Made by a program: the position numbers and the translations under genes. The notes beneath the pieces were generated by a model. It was not told the origin of the DNA. It made no database searches and saw only the letters and a program-made list of their open reading frames with translations. A DNA stretch of 64,000 nucleotides from Isoetes taiwanensis (Eukaryota; Streptophyta; Lycopodiopsida; Isoetales; Isoetaceae), in the NCBI GenBank assembly GCA_021234155.1, contig JAJEKV010000054.1:9196655-9260654 (forward strand), written 5' to 3'. Below, in pieces: positions 35,201-44,583 of the stretch (position 1 is the stretch's first letter; each line of letters begins with the position of its first letter).

Positions 35201-35940
35201 GCAGAGGTTGCTTCATGACAGCGGCGTGGGGACAGCGAAGTTGCGGGGAGGTTCAAGATTCGCAAAGTGATCAACACGTTGGATTCTATTGCAAGGAGCC
35301 AGGTAAAGGGTCAAAAACAAAGCGCCCACAACCGGTCCCCGATCAAGAGTCATTTCTCCCAAGGATCGATATGGCCGGGTAGGATGACGAGGCGCACTTC
35401 GCGGTGGAGCCTGAACGCGTGATAAATATTCCCGAGCTTCCCTTTAATCTGTGGTCCGAGAGAGAGGGTTCAGCATGTTCAACGTAAATGATCTTGCCCG
35501 CTTGTAAGTCCATGGTGGCATTGAGGTGACCATCGTGATGACCAACCGATCCGCGGGCCCAAGAATGGATACTCTTGGCTCGGCGGAGAAAAGGTCGGCC
35601 AACCAACATTTCATAATCACCAGGATCTTCTCCATCCTTCCAAACTCCAAATTCCATTGGGAATCGGAGTTCACCAATGTTGATGTGAAGAAGAGGCGTG
35701 ACGCCTTGAGGTCTGGTGATATGGCCATTAGCAAACTTGATGTCATATGGGGAGCCCGAAAAGAGTTGTTTGATGCCCATTTGTTTCAAGGAGTTTATCC
35801 GTGATGAGATTGACTGCGCTACCTCCGTCTATTTGTACATGGTTGACTTGCTGGTTACCCACCGTGGCATGGACCGTGGGTGTAGAGGTAATGACCCCAA
35901 CTAAAACGGTTGGGGAGTGGTAATCGGTCCTTGAGAGCAA
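32231..35940 (-). pseudogene. Ty3 pol: protease, RT, RNase H, integrase, frameshifted
   Basis: Minus-strand order from 35940. The protease has an active-site-like VQIDGGSAVNLIT and a C-terminal YEMLVGRPFLRRAKSI. RT follows with YSFMDGFSGYNQISIKESDQ, PFGLSNSPSTFQRIM and a FQDDF box in place of the usual YVDDI/L. The RT connection and RNase H include FLGKVNYYSTFIPGLA and FHVHVDVSAFAIGAVLSQEY. The integrase has an HHCC-like zinc region, LTDSLTKWAEA around the first Asp, STPYYPQGNGLA, and a C-terminal GDLVLLYDSVYKNFP module. The minus-strand stop TAG is at 32233-32231. The frame changes several times (for example near 35750, 34400 and 33400), so the enzyme is not made intact from this copy. No chromodomain is seen after integrase. 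Confidence 0.85.
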
Positions 35941-38181
35941 GACAGAGTTTCAAAATGGTTGCCAAGCTTAAGGGAATTTTGATCTTAGCGAGCTCCTCTT
36001 GGAGTTCTAGAGGCACATGAGAAAAAGGATCTGCTGGTTCCACGGGTGCTGGAGTGCGTGGTAGTGAAGCAGCAACTTCTTTGAGTAAGTCAACCTCTGC
36101 AGCAATATTGGGATATGTCTGAGAGCGTGGAGGTTGAGATGTGGAAGGTGTATCATGTCGTTGTTGAGCCCTGGTGGTGGCATGAACATTTGCTAGCGTG
36201 CGGCCTTCAGCAGCTTGCATGAGATTCAAAATGCTTTGGCGAACTTTAGGCATGACATGTGGCATGAGTTTCTCCAAGTCAGGTGCAAAATGAACCTTTT
36301 TTTCTTCCTCATGAGGAATGGTGTCAACTGCAAAGGCAGATTGCGTGCCATTTGGAATAATGGTCAAGGGACGTGATGCCCTGGTCTGGCGTGAAACCAA
36401 ACCTACCCAATTTGATGGCTGGACTGGAGGATTAAGTGCCTGAAAAATTTCCTCCTGTGCTTGTTGATCCAGCGGAGGGTGATTTGCGGGAGCTGGTTGA
36501 TAGCGTGATTGCTGAGGCGCTCTTGGTGGCTTCTTAAGAACTGGTCTCGGGCCTTGTTTGCCATTAGCAATCCAGAGTTGGTAAGCCGTGAGGCGGACTG
36601 ATGTGGTCTGATTGGTGCCAGGAAGCTGTACCTGAACTTGTGGAAGTTGAGGACACGCCGTGGTGGTATGACCCCATTCTTGACAGTGGTAACACTGAGC
36701 TTTTGAAGGATCAAAAGGAGGACGTGGGTTTGGTCCCCGTTGTTGCTCCTGTTGCGGATAAAGTGGAGTTGGTTGCGCCTGAAGTGGTGGCTGCTGATAG
36801 TGCGATTGTTGCTGAGGTGTGGTTTGCACTTGATAAACAAGTTTGTTGCGGAATGGTGTAGGATGAGTGCGAGTGCACTCTTCCGTGGCATGATTGCACA
36901 TGTTGCAGCGCTTGCAATGAGGTGGGCCATTGGTGGAGTTGCATTCATTCGCCAAATGGCCTTGGTATTTGCAAATATGGCACCAGATCTGACTGCGCTG
37001 TGGATTAGCGTGTTGAGGCTGGACAGCCGTCTGTGGAACCATGACAGGTGGAATGAAAGGGAGCTCTTGAAGAGCCACGCCACGGGAGGAAACATTGACT
37101 GAGTGATTGACGAGGTCGATAGCCTGCTCCAAAGTCTTGGGACGCAGGTATTCAGTCATGAGTCGAATAGCTGGAGGAAGTCCTTGGAGAAACCAGACCA
37201 AAATCTGGCTCTGTGTTGGGTACTCCTTGAGCTTACTTAGCAGAATGTGAAGTCGATCCGCAAAATCCCGGGCAGACTCCGTGGGCTCTTGTTGAAGTTC
37301 ATTGAGTTGCTTGAGATGAAGTTGATCATCATCCGTGGTCCCGTAATGAGAAAGAAAAGCAGTTCGCATCTCGGACCAATCTTGTTTCCAGTGGCTTTTG
37401 TTGGACATGAGCCATTGATGAGGAGAACCACGCAGGGTGGTAGAAAAGATGTGGAATTTCAGTTGAGGTTGCGCATGACCATTTAGGACAGCTAGAGCCT
37501 CAAATTCTTCCATGTGGGCCCGAAAGCACTTTGGTCTAAGGGTTTGCCTTCGTGTTGCCAAAGGTGGGATAAGCCGGCCAGAGTCCAAAAGGTAGATGTG
37601 AAAGTGCTTGGCTGGACAGGAACAGTATAGTGAGGATATTGAGGTTGAGTTTGAGGTGGCATGGTGCCTGAAGGACCCTGATGAAGGGGTGACTGCGGTT
37701 GAGGAACTGAAGGTACCTGAGCATTGGTTTTGAGATCTGTAAGGTTGTAAACAGGAAGTGCAGTGGGAAAGGTAGGGAAAGGAAATTCTTGGGGAGGCGC
37801 AAAAGAGACTTGTGGATATCCCTGCCCACCCGGGGGAGATGATGGTTGTGAAGGAAGAGGCGTATGGCCTGAAGAGTGATGGATGTAGGCATGTTCAGGG
37901 GTATGAAAGTACGGTTGAGAAGGTTGAGCCTGATAGAGCTCCTGATAGTGATGAGGAGACTGAGGCTGTGAGCAATGTTTGCACGCTTGAGGTGGGGAAT
38001 TTGGACGAGACATGACACGAGGGGTGGGTGGCGCCGACTGAGCCCTAGACCGAATGTGGCCTCCCTCAATGTCATAAGTAGATCCATACATGTCGCGAAC
38101 AGTTTCCCGACGCTGATGGCGCTCCAAGCGAGATGCCGTCTGAGAAAGGAGTTCTTCTGGCGTGAAGTTTCGGACAGACAT
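35855..38181 (-). pseudogene. Ty3 gag with three CCHC zinc knuckles, one frameshift
   Basis: The reading frame opens at ATG 38181, 30 bp after the primer-binding site, and runs 229 codons to 37492; the protein continues in another frame from about 37530 to 35855. The N-terminal third is Pro/Gln/Ser-rich. The capsid-like (retrotransposon gag) domain includes FRAHMEEFEALAVLNGHAQP, SEMRTAFLSHYGT and SARDFADRLHILLSKL. Three CX2CX4HX4C knuckles follow: CHICKYQGHLANEC, CKRCNMCNHATEEC and CYHCQEWGHTTTAC. A single shift near 37530 separates the two halves. Three knuckles is more than the one or two usual for Ty3 gag. Confidence 0.85.
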
Positions 38182-38210
38182 GGCGACAGAAGAAAGTAGG
38201 ATTGAATCAG

Positions 38211-38227
38211 ACCCGGCAGCGGCGACA
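38211..38227 (-). promoter_or_regulatory. primer-binding site of the giant Ty3 element
   Basis: Directly after the 5' LTR the minus strand reads TGTCGCCGCTGCCGGGT. This resembles the tRNA-Asp-type primer site used by some large plant Ty3 elements, with a few mismatches. The tRNA assignment is from memory and tentative; the position is secure. Confidence 0.6.
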
Positions 38228-38228
38228 G

Positions 38229-38798
38229 TGTTTGGGGTCTGGGTTCGGGAACTCCTGCAAGACAGCCCTCTGTGAGGACCCGTGGATCTAACAGGAGAGT
38301 CCGGGGGACTATGTCACGCGGGATTTGCAAGAAAAGAACAAGAAGAAGAAAACGAAACAGAAAAGAAAAATGAGAGGAAAATGATAAGCTTCCTTGATAT
38401 CAATGATGAACATACATGAGCTCTCGCAATCGAGAGAAGACTGAAGAGAGACAAGACTCAAAACTCATCTAGCCCTCATATGCTAGCTCTACTCATATAT
38501 ATAGTACAATGGCCTCTGGCCCAATATAGACACTCTGACTGATCTCGGTGCCGACTCCTGGAAGGAGGCCTGTTTTGCAGGAATGTTGGCGGTGCCTCTT
38601 GAAATGCCTAGAATCACGCTGACGCTGACGCGGGCGGTGACGGCCCATCACTTGTCTGAGCGGCGCCTCTTGATAGGCTGCTGCTTGGTCTTCTGCGGGG
38701 CCTTGGATGGCTGACCCGTGGTTGACTGCGGATCCTTGAGCTTGACCTGGTCCGTCGTATGCATGAATAGTCCTGTACCAGGAGGCACAGGACTAACA
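38229..38798 (-). repeat. 5' LTR of the giant Ty3 element
   Basis: 570 bp, matching 16270-16838 with a few differences clustered at the outer end (for example GTACCAGGAGGCACAGG against GCATCAGAGGCACAG). Minus-strand termini TGTTAGTCC and CCCCAAACA. Confidence 0.93.
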
Positions 38799-40050
38799 TC
38801 TGCTATGTCATATGGTCAGGTGCTAAAGCATATACATCTTGATTTTCAGTTGTAAAGTTGGATCGATGTATGTTGTGGTGTATTATTTTTTGATTTAGCA
38901 TGCAATAGCTTGGTTATACTACGTTGATTTCACCTAGGTAAACGTTTTGGACAAATGTTGAAGAATGGAAATGTACCTTCTTCGAAACAGAGCTCGAAGT
39001 TGAGACTTTATTATACTAATCGTGATCGTTTAAATGTTAAGCTTCTCATCGTCTATCAGGAGGCTCCTACTGCTTTGCCGATTTCACTACATAGCCAGAG
39101 GAAGCAAGTTGCTACTAGCTCCCATTCTCTGTGCCTCCCACTTGTCACCCTCGTGTTCCTCATGCCATTGCATTACCTGATGTGCCAATCAATCGGACCT
39201 TTGTTATCTCAGTTGGTCCACTTCCTTTGATGGTGTCTTCCACATGAGTCTTGCTCCTTATGGTTTGACTTCTTCTTTGTCTAGTCTATCTTGCATTGTT
39301 CCCTCTAGGTTTGCTTCTTCTATTCTAGTTCATATTGTTTCTCCAATTACGACATGCCCCTCTACTGGTTATAGCCATTCCTTACCAAACAGTGAGTTGT
39401 GCGGCCCCTGTATTTTCCTTCTCATGCAGTACGTCCATCTGTTGATTTCAGTTTTTTTATGTCTATGATGCGTTTTGCAACCTCTATATTTTTTCCACCT
39501 ATGTTGGGCACTTATGTTCTGGTTAGCCAGCCATTGCCTACCATGGCGTCATCTTGGTCCTCCTTAGAGATTATACCACACTCATTTGCTTACTTTAAAT
39601 TTTACAGCTGCAGATGTCACGATTCAGAAGCACCAGTCTTCTCTTATTAGTAATGCATCTATTCATGAGCAGATTGAGGTTTTCAGACAAGAGATGTGGG
39701 AATATGCTTTGTGTTGGGAGTCTTTACGACATCAAATATGAGATTTTTTGTGCAATATGGGCCATATTTTATGAGTTCAATGCTTGCTTGATGTCATCAT
39801 GTCCCGGTATCTCAGATGCTGTGCTCTTGATTATTGAGGAAGGAATAAAGGTCACCGCTTCGCAACAAATGAAACTCTTAATCATAGACGATCGAGAGGG
39901 TTATGATATTGCATTAGATTTTGACGATCATGTTAGCCCTGCTTTATCTGCTGATGATTCTCATAGTTTAAAATTGGTTTAGTAGATGCTCTGGAATTGC
40001 CGCTCACCTTTCATCAGACCAGTTGGTTCATCTGCTAGCTTTGCCTCCCC
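38799..40050 (+). other. coding-like plus-strand remnant, possibly a LINE ORF1/ORF2 boundary
   Basis: Several plus-strand frames (38955-39230, 39244-39468, 39614-39982) overlap with shifts. At 39986 a frame opens with MLWNCRSPF, which looks like the start of a LINE ORF2 endonuclease (WNCRG-type). The sequence is then cut at ~40050 by the poly-T end of the opposite-strand LINE. Support is weak and no other endonuclease motif remains. Confidence 0.25.
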
Positions 40051-42442
40051 TTTTTCATTTTTTTTTGTAAGAGTAGATTTTTTCATTAATTAGAAAAAGT
40101 TATACAAGCCATATAACAATCTGCTAAGTGAGCAGAGAGGTATAGAAGTGGGAGATGACATCATAAGACAAAAAACGTTATCAACAAAGGTAACCAAAAG
40201 TTGATTCCCTTAAACTTAGTTTGTAGTTAATGTACACTTAGAAGGTGTCCAATAGCTGCATATCCCCTTGACTTTATTGTCTGCTACTATACTAGGCAAG
40301 TGACCAGTCTACAAGAACCTGTAAAAGCAAAACCAAAATACCAACCATGATCTCAATTTGATGAGGAGCAAAATTAAATTTGGCCAGGATTATATGAGGA
40401 TGAAGCTAGGAGAAGTTAATGGATTTCTATGGAAGTCGGATCTAGTCAGCCAACTGAACATCAAAACAGTCATTGTAGTGTCTGTAGAATTCCCTAGTCG
40501 AGCCATGAATATATCTTTTGTGCTCAGAGCTATTTTGGATGAAGAGTGATGATATGCTTTCTTTTGCCATGAGGAGGAGGAATGTACCATAAAGATCTGC
40601 CAAAAGCTTGTGACTGTAGTACATCTCTCTGTATGTGCTCAGCTGTCTCTCAGTCATACTGAAATATGCCATGTAAAGGAATTCAAACAAATAATACATC
40701 TGAACCACTTCCTTGCAGTAGATTCTTACCCATTCTGCTTCTCTTGGTCTAGATCTTTCAATTTCTTGTATAAATTCATCTGTGGCAGCACAAAGTTCTC
40801 GCAGAGTGAGATGCTTTCCTATGCTTTTTGGCTAGTAGAGAGAAGCCTCATAACTATCCAGATCAGTGTCGAACTTATGTGTTCCCTGACCCTTAAGGAA
40901 GTCCAGATATTCTGTCATAGTCAGAGAAGGGTGCATTAGAATCAATAATATTTTAATTAGATATGAAAGTATCAAATGAGCCCCCGTAAAGTCCAATTGG
41001 GTCCCAATTCCGTTGTAGTTCTCCTCGTGCTTTCTTTTGTGAGCAGTAGCAATGGATTCAATATCAAGATAACAATGCATTTTTATCCAGAAAATGGAAA
41101 AAGACTTGGCACTATAAATAACTCTATTTTTTTCTTTCCATATGTTCCATAAAACAGTATACACTAGTATTTGCAAAAGTATCACCTTGTTGCAGGAAGG
41201 AAAGAATGTTATTTATGCCCCTATAGTGCAGATATCTATAAAAAATGCCAGAGAACCATGACTAGAATGGTATAAGTTTTGGGCAAAGAAAAATGTGTTC
41301 CATAGATTCCTCCTGCAAATAACCAGAATGGCATATTGGAGAAACATCCATTCTTTTAGATAAAGACAGTAGATTAGTCAAACTTTTTTGAGCAAAAAAC
41401 CAAATGAAGAAACTGATCTTAAGGGTACAATAGGGATTCCATATGTTGCTAAAGAGAGAGAGAATTCCTGTATCAGGTAAAGACCATTTATGAATGGCTT
41501 TAACAGGAGCATCCACTTGACTAAGAATGGAATAAATCTCACTTACCTTGTAGATGTGTTTACCATTCAGTGCCCATCCCAAGGGACTATTATCAGCAGA
41601 GTAATTTATGAATGAAGCAAGGATGTTTTTGAAATGAGCATATAACTTTTTGTCACTAGAAGTGCCTCTAATAATAGATTTCAAGGATGTCCAGGAGGTA
41701 AAGGAATTGTTATCTCTATAAAGGTCTTCAATTCTCAGAATTCCTTTCTCAGCCCATTTGTTACAGATTTTGGGATGCTTGATGGCTAGCACCTTAAAGT
41801 GTGATGATTTTGGAAAATAGGAGACCAGAAGAGATTGGTATTTATAGTAGCATCAGTCATCTTGACACTTTGAAAGCAAGTTTGAACTTTATTCCAAGCC
41901 ATAATCAGATTATACATCAAAGGGGAGGAGTTTTAAGCAGGGTGCAGATGCACAAAGGCAGATTCAGGTAGGCAATGCTTAATTGAAGGATGGCCTGAGG
42001 GGTAGGAGGAATTTAACCAGTAATTAATAAACTTGGAGGCAGGAGATGCATTCCCAGTGAGAGATCTCCATATGTACTTCTCAGCTAAAGAACAAGCCTG
42101 GACATGCAAATTCTTACAACCTAGATCCCCAAAATTTTTTGGCCTAGAAACCGTGCTCCAATTAACTAAGTGAGAACCACTCCAGATGAAGTTCCTGATG
42201 ATTTTCTCCAGATCAGCATAGATAGATCTAGGGGCAATTAGAGCAGAATAGTACACATGAGTAGAGGTCAACACAGAGTTTGCAATCAAAGTTCTACCAG
42301 CAAAAGATAAGCAGCTCCTATAATTATTCAACTTCTTTTTTATTCTCTTCATAATAGGATTCCATAGATCTTCAAGACTCGGATTGAGAGAAAGAGGCAT
42401 CCCAAGCAAATTAAAGGCTTGCACGGTACTGAGAACAAGTAC

Positions 42443-42459
42443 GTCACAGATAGAGGTTT
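42443..42459. repeat. 17-bp target-site duplication, left
   Basis: GTCACAGATAGAGGTTT, repeated exactly at 42987-43003 and flanking the poly-A retrocopy. When one copy and the insert are removed the LINE reading continues, which confirms the insertion. Confidence 0.95.
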
Positions 42460-42986
42460 TTTTTTTTTTTTTTTTTTTTTTGTAGAAACGGCAGTGGTAT
42501 TATATTACATGTAATACATAGTAATACAAAAAAGAACAGAGTGAAACTCTGTTATAGGGGCCACAACTTGGCCTGACTCTCCAGAGGAGGAAAATTCAGC
42601 TAAAATGAAACACTGTTTAAAGGATTAAAAACAAGATAACCAAAATTATAGTTTTAAGCAAGACACTGAAAGAGATGGTTCAGTTGAGCACTATCTGCTA
42701 TTGCCTCATTCGTCAATAACTCCATCAAGAGTTATAATTGCAAAGGCATGATCTGTGTACTTGAAGAGCAGATTATCGAGTTCAATCGCCCCATATGCAG
42801 AGGAATCGAGAATGTAGAGAATCCACGACTCTCTTGCCCCTTCGCAGATGCCAAGTTTCTCTTCAAAATATGGTTTGAGCTCCTGCTTGAACTGCCAAAT
42901 ATCCTCGTCCATCAAAACCCGCTTCAGAGTTTGGATCATGATAGTTTCAGTCTTGACCCATAGAAGAGCTTCCAAAACCTCCTGGT
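42460..42986 (-). pseudogene. retroposed, poly-A-tailed transcript copy inside the LINE
   Basis: 527 bp bounded by a perfect 17-bp direct repeat, with a ~22-base poly-T at its left end (poly-A on the minus strand). On the minus strand it holds an open 3' coding end of about 90 codons (42975-42706, containing DEDIWQFKQELKPYFEEKLG and ESWILYILDSSAYGAIEL), a stop, then ~240 bp resembling a 3' UTR and the tail. This is the structure of a 5'-truncated processed pseudogene moved by LINE enzymes. I do not recognise the parent protein. The alternative is the tail of another LINE or SINE family, but no RT or tRNA-like sequence is seen. The still-open frame and perfect duplication suggest a recent event. 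Confidence 0.8.
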
Positions 42987-43003
42987 GTCACAGATAGAGG
43001 TTT
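42987..43003. repeat. 17-bp target-site duplication, right
   Basis: Exact second copy of GTCACAGATAGAGGTTT. The retrocopy's 5' (truncated) end abuts it. Confidence 0.95.
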
Positions 43004-44085
43004 GACTAATATCTCCAATAATTTTACTCTTTGCAAGATTTAGATGAACTTCAGAGGCTACAAAGAACTGTTTAATTAAATCAAGGAAGATATTAATGTT
43101 ATAAGAGTAGATTGAAAATGATCAACACATCTAGTAAGCATCTTTGCAACCGCAATAAATAAATAAGGAGTCAAAGGACAGCCTTGTCTCACCCCCTTAG
43201 CAAGAGGGGAAAAATTGGTTGTGGAGCCACTGTGTCAATGAAGTCCCATTTAACAGTATCAAAAGCTCTTTTAAAATATAGCTTGAGAAGGACACAAGTC
43301 TGCTTAGATGTTTTGTTCCAATGAAGTCCCTCCATAGCAGTTATATAGTTATCAAGGATAACTCTCTTCGGCAGGAAAGCAGGTTGTTTGTGAGTGATAA
43401 TTTTCTGCAAAAAAGGTTGGACTCTTTGAGCAATTATCTTAGCACAAAGCTTGTAGGTAGCATTAGTTACGGAAATTGGCCTCCATTCAGCAAAGGAACT
43501 CGGATTTTCCACCTTAGGCACTAAAGCAATAAATCCAGTAGAGATAGAGGGATGGAAGTAGTTTGAGTTCCAAAAGCCATGAACAAGACCAATCAAATAT
43601 AACTTAATTGTATTCCAGAGGTGGAGATAGAACTTTGGTGGAAATCCATCAGGTCCATCCCTTTACTAAAGCTCGTAAAAGTATTAAAATTCATCTTCAA
43701 TTGGGATACTAGCAAGGGATGCATCTATAGCATCAACTGGAGTGGGCAGGATATTATCCAACTGAGAGATGAAACTATCTTTACTTATCACATCATTTGC
43801 AGTAAGAACAGAGTTGGCAAAAAGAGAGGCATAATTCTCATAAAAAAAAATTTGATGTCAGAATTGGAGCTAAGAGTACTACCTGAGTCAGTCTTAACCT
43901 AAGCAATTCAGTTCTTGAGAAGCCTATTCCTTGCACCCCTAAAGAAAAACTTGGAGCTGCCATAGTCCATTTCACTATTATATTTGATTTTGCACTTAAT
44001 TGCTGCACACTTGGCCTCCCTCTCTTCTATGTTTTTCAGATGACTCTCTAACTTTTCATTAGGGCAGATTTGGGATCTCAAAATG

Positions 44086-44583
44086 GCTCATAACTTGGAT
44101 GCTAGAATTCCACGTCATGTTTCTCGCAACCAATGAGGTTTGCGCATGTTTCAAAGTCAGTATTAGTAGGCAAGTAGAGGAAGGAGCAGGCTACTTGGCA
44201 TCTACATGATGGAATTTCATAGGACATGTTTGCTCATTGATTGCAACCACATTAATGGCCCGCATTTTTTGGAGATCATAATGGCTACTTTATCTGCCTA
44301 CTGTGCACATGCCCACATGCACCAACCACCTGATCAAATTTTGGCGCCAAGATTTCTATTGTTCACTCTAGCACCGCTATGTGCATCCTCTCCGCCTTCA
44401 CTCTTCATTTGGAATCTATGTCTCTAGTAGTGTCTGTGTTTTTGCCCCATTTACAGAACACTCAAGGTCTAAGAAGTGGGAGGTTATGTCTCCATAGGTT
44501 TATGGGTGAGTATGTTTTACCATCAACAGGCGGGCATAGAGTTAAGCGATAAGGGCGAGGCGATGTGCGGACAAGCAAACATA
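44086..44583. other. no gene seen
   Basis: About 500 bp between the LINE and the CACTA-like element, with short frames only. Confidence 0.5.

Larger units (their letters stand above)
16270..38798 (-). mobile_element. giant (22.5-kb) Ty3/gypsy LTR retrotransposon
   Basis: Two nearly identical ~570-bp LTRs bound the element. Reading the minus strand from 38798 the order is 5' LTR, primer site, gag with three zinc knuckles, protease, RT, RNase H, integrase, then 15 kb holding AT-rich sequence, satellites, tandem repeats and an extra ORF, then polypurine tract and 3' LTR. The LTRs differ by only a few substitutions and small indels, so insertion is relatively recent, yet gag and pol carry several frameshifts. 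Twice to four times the size of ordinary Ty3 elements, it resembles the large Tat/Ogre/Athila group in size and in having an extra ORF, but I cannot place the lineage by eye. An alternative is that part of the 15 kb is nested insertion; no clean termini of a nested element were found. Confidence 0.88.
40832..44020 (-). pseudogene. LINE reverse transcriptase to zinc-finger region, decayed
   Basis: The segment at 43596-43189 carries ALVPKVENPSSFAEWRPISV and AFLPKRVILDNYI, with KLYFKRAFDTVKWDFI (the RT AFDxV box with Asp). The minus strand then gives GVRQGCPLTPYLF near 43180. The YADD catalytic box that should follow is absent; the sequence jumps to VHLNLAKSKI, so an internal deletion is likely. 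The segment at 42424-41933 gives LSFAGRTLIANSVLTSTHVYY, 41792-41262 gives the zinc-finger-like CHSGYLQEESMEHIFLC, and 41185-40832 the C-terminal end. Frames shift between segments. It cannot make an active enzyme. Confidence 0.85.
40051..44085 (-). mobile_element. L1-like LINE, ORF2 remnant
   Basis: The poly-T run at 40051-40066 is the poly-A tail on the minus strand; coding similarity continues to about 44085. The minus strand holds, in order, a WxxYGSSKFFF-like motif, GPDGFPP, the RT core, the zf-RVT region and a LWNIWKEKNRVIYSAKSFS end. It is 5' truncated, lacking ORF1 and most or all of the endonuclease. It is interrupted by a retroposed copy at 42460-42986. Confidence 0.85.

Noticed and set aside
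16265-38803. Exact 5-bp target-site duplication for the giant Ty3 element
   Set aside because: The flanks are TCTGG and TCTGC, so only four of five bases match. It is kept as a candidate but not claimed as exact.
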